Shown one piece after another: positions 62,500 through 64,000 of a DNA stretch of 64,000 nucleotides. This DNA is from Clostridia bacterium (lineage in GTDB: Bacteria; Bacillota; Clostridia; Oscillospirales; Acutalibacteraceae): NCBI GenBank assembly GCA_017549285.1, contig JAFYVE010000029.1, positions 1 through 64,000 on the forward strand. The letters run 5' to 3'. The first letter of the stretch is position 1, and every line of letters begins with the position of its first letter. Position numbers and translations under genes: made by a program. The notes beneath the pieces are model-generated. The model was not told the DNA's origin. It did not search any database and was given only the letters and a program-made list of their open reading frames with translations.

Positions 62500-63288
62500 T
62501 CACCTTTTTCCACGGAAATATGTGCCTGTCTGATGCCCGTCAATGAGCTTGTAAATTTCGCTCGGGTCTGTTCCGCTCATAATAACGGTATCAATTCCTG
62601 CTTCTGTTGCAATTTCTGCGGCATTGAGCTTTGTTATCATTCCGCCTGTACCTCTGTTTGATCCTGCATCGCCTGCAAGAGCCTTGATTTCGGGTGTTAT
62701 TTCATCAACAAAAGGAATAAGTCTTGCATTCAGATCTTCCTGAGGGTTTGCATCAAAAAGACCGTCTATATCTGTAAGAATTACAAGCGCATCTGCATTT
62801 ATAAGTTTTGCCACAATTGCTGAAAGGCTGTCATTATCACCGTAAACAATTTCTTCAACTGCAACAGAGTCATTTTCATTGACAATCGGGATTGCACCGT
62901 ATTTAAGCATAGTGTTGAATGCATTAATGAGGTTGCTTCTTCTTTCATCGTTTTCAACGTCACTCTTTGTGATAAGAAGCTGACCTATTGTGTGTGAATA
63001 TTCCGAGAAGAATTTGTCATACATAAACATCAGTTCGCACTGCCCGATACAGGCTGCTGCCTGTCTGCCGGGAGTGTCTTTGGGTCTTTCTTTGAGACCG
63101 AGTTTGCCTACACCTACACCTATAGCGCCTGATGTAACAAGAACAATTTCTCTGCCTTCGTTATGAAGGTCTGAAAGAATTGAAACAAGCTTTGCCATTC
63201 TTCTGATATTTGTTTTTCCGTTTGAATAGGTGAGAGTTGATGTTCCCACTTTGAAAACTATTCTTTTTGCGTTTCTGATTCCTGTCAA
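62500..63288 (-). CDS. proB: Glutamate 5-kinase, short form without PUA domain
   Basis: A 262-residue amino acid kinase for the first step of proline synthesis. Substrate and ATP sites show FKVGTSTLT, LVTSGAIGVGVGKLGL, IVNENDSVA, FGDNDSLSA-like YGDNDSLSAIVA and GTGGMITKLNAA. It lacks the C-terminal PUA domain of the E. coli enzyme, as in many Firmicutes. I read TTG 63288, 8 nt behind GGAAG; a TTG 15 nt upstream lacks a ribosome site. Confidence 0.93.
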   Translation of the reverse strand: MTGIRNAKRIVFKVGTSTLTYSNGKTNIRRMAKLVSILSDLHNEGREIVLVTSGAIGVGVGKLGLKERPKDTPGRQAAACIGQCELMFMYDKFFSEYSHTIGQLLITKSDVENDERRSNLINAFNTMLKYGAIPIVNENDSVAVEEIVYGDNDSLSAIVAKLINADALVILTDIDGLFDANPQEDLNARLIPFVDEITPEIKALAGDAGSNRGTGGMITKLNAAEIATEAGIDTVIMSGTDPSEIYKLIDGHQTGTYFRGKR

Positions 63289-63322
63289 GGGGGTCACTTC
63301 CAAAAAATAAAAATATATAATA

Positions 63323-63352
63323 ATTATATCATAAATGATAAATGATTTACAA
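63323..63352 (-). promoter_or_regulatory. Promoter of the proBA operon
   Basis: Minus strand TTGTAA (63352-63347) and TATAAT (63328-63323), 18-bp spacer, about 30 nt before the proB start. Confidence 0.55.
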
Positions 63353-63386
63353 TACTTTTATTTTATATATAAGTTTTATTTTTAGC

Positions 63387-63415
63387 TTGAAATAATAATG
63401 TTTTTAATGTATTAT
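63387..63415 (+). promoter_or_regulatory. Promoter of the second GH30 gene
   Basis: TTGAAA (63387-63392) and TATTAT (63410-63415), 17-bp spacer, identical boxes to the promoter at 13710-13738. Confidence 0.7.
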
Positions 63416-63446
63416 ATAAATTATAAATCTATTGGAGAAAAATAAA

Positions 63447-64000
63447 ATGGAAATCAGACTTGATTACACCGATAAAAAAGGTAAATTCGAAGGCTTCGGC
63501 GCAAGCGGTGCGTGGTGGGCGCAGGAAGTAGGCGGATGGCGTCATATTGATGAAGAAAGCTCAATGGAAGTGCGTGACAGGATTTCTCAGCTTCTTTACA
63601 GCAAGGATAAAGGCATCGGACTGAGAACTTACCGTTACAATATCGGTGCAGGTTCACTTCACTCAGGTAACGGTGATATAGGCAATATTTTAAGAAGAAC
63701 AGAGAGTTTTGATGCGGGGGAAGGAAAGTATGATTTCACCCGTGATGCAAACGCTGTCTATATGATGAAAAAAGCTGCTGAAGACGGCGCCGATGAAATC
63801 ATTCTTTTTGTGAATTCACCTGTTGAAAGGCTTACAAAAAACGGTTGGTCACATCTCGGGAAAAAACAGATAATGCGTGAAAATCTTGATAAAAGCAAAT
63901 ATAAGGCTTTTGCAAAATACTGTCTTGATGTTACAGCGTATTTTGTTTCAGAAGGGCTTCCCGTAAAATATCTTTCTCCGATTAATGAGCCCATCTGGAT
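63447..64000 (+). CDS. Glycoside hydrolase family 30 enzyme, 5' part
   Basis: The first 184 codons of a GH30 enzyme, cut by the window end. It starts MEIRLDYTDKKGKFEGFGAS, followed by GAWWAQEVGG, TYRYNIGAGSLHSGNG, DFTRDANAVYMMKKAAE and KYLSPINEPIW, which holds the acid/base Glu. Unlike the paralogue at 13797 it has no signal peptide and so seems cytoplasmic. A GGAG site lies about 9 nt before ATG 63447. The nucleophile lies beyond the window. Confidence 0.9.
   Translation, partial: MEIRLDYTDKKGKFEGFGASGAWWAQEVGGWRHIDEESSMEVRDRISQLLYSKDKGIGLRTYRYNIGAGSLHSGNGDIGNILRRTESFDAGEGKYDFTRDANAVYMMKKAAEDGADEIILFVNSPVERLTKNGWSHLGKKQIMRENLDKSKYKAFAKYCLDVTAYFVSEGLPVKYLSPINEPIW

Overview
This window looks like a chromosomal segment of a low-GC, Gram-positive, endospore-forming anaerobe of the class Clostridia, most likely an Oscillospiraceae/Ruminococcaceae-like gut or rumen bacterium. 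The evidence is the housekeeping gene order yicC-remA-gmk-rpoZ-priA-def-fmt-rsmB-rlmN-prpC-prkC-rsgA-(spoVM), which matches Bacillus subtilis, the sporulation genes (ytfJ/gerW, a DacB/DacF-type carboxypeptidase, a 24-residue SpoVM), c-di-AMP synthesis by CdaA/CdaR, TTGACA-17-TATAAT promoters with strong AGGAGG sites, and several secreted dockerin proteins of the kind found in fibre-degrading ruminococci. No phage, CRISPR array or insertion sequence with a transposase was seen.

Layout. 1-4.3 kb: the end of L-fucose isomerase, then a glycolytic cluster pgk-tpiA-gpmI flanked by two copies of a GTAGGGGC palindromic repeat. 4.4-25 kb is the accessory part. It holds three sugar-phosphate isomerase/epimerase-like TIM barrels, a dockerin protein with five 109-residue repeats, YgjV, MATE, EamA and MFS transporters, a metallophosphoesterase, a secreted GH30 glycosidase followed by a secreted PHP phosphoesterase, and an operon of an ECF-like sigma factor, a DUF4367 membrane protein and four secreted dockerin proteins, one with a cohesin-like domain. 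A secreted alpha-toroid protein and tRNA-Tyr/tRNA-Thr follow.

25.4-40.5 kb: a class Ic aminotransferase with ispF, cdaA-cdaR, a lipoprotein with a two-component system, yqhQ, prmC, an M50 protease, scpA-scpB, DUF2953-ytfJ, dac and rluB, all on the plus strand. 40.6-53.9 kb: the conserved yicC-to-rsgA block, ending in a two-gene microcluster that includes spoVM. 53.9-64 kb: a DtxR-family regulator and glmS (minus strand), a wall- or membrane-anchored protein, ilvE, a 299-bp inverted-repeat element with nested hairpins, a proB-proA operon with two membrane proteins, and the start of a second GH30 enzyme.

The most unusual content is the sigma factor/DUF4367/dockerin/cohesin operon (18.7-23.8 kb), which has regulation and docking modules but no recognisable catalytic domain. 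Also notable are the short spoVM gene with a hairpin-masked neighbour, the structured element at 58.5 kb, a scpB gene whose only plausible start is ACG, and a terminator-containing leader upstream of glmS. Functions are assigned from motifs read by eye; no database search was run.
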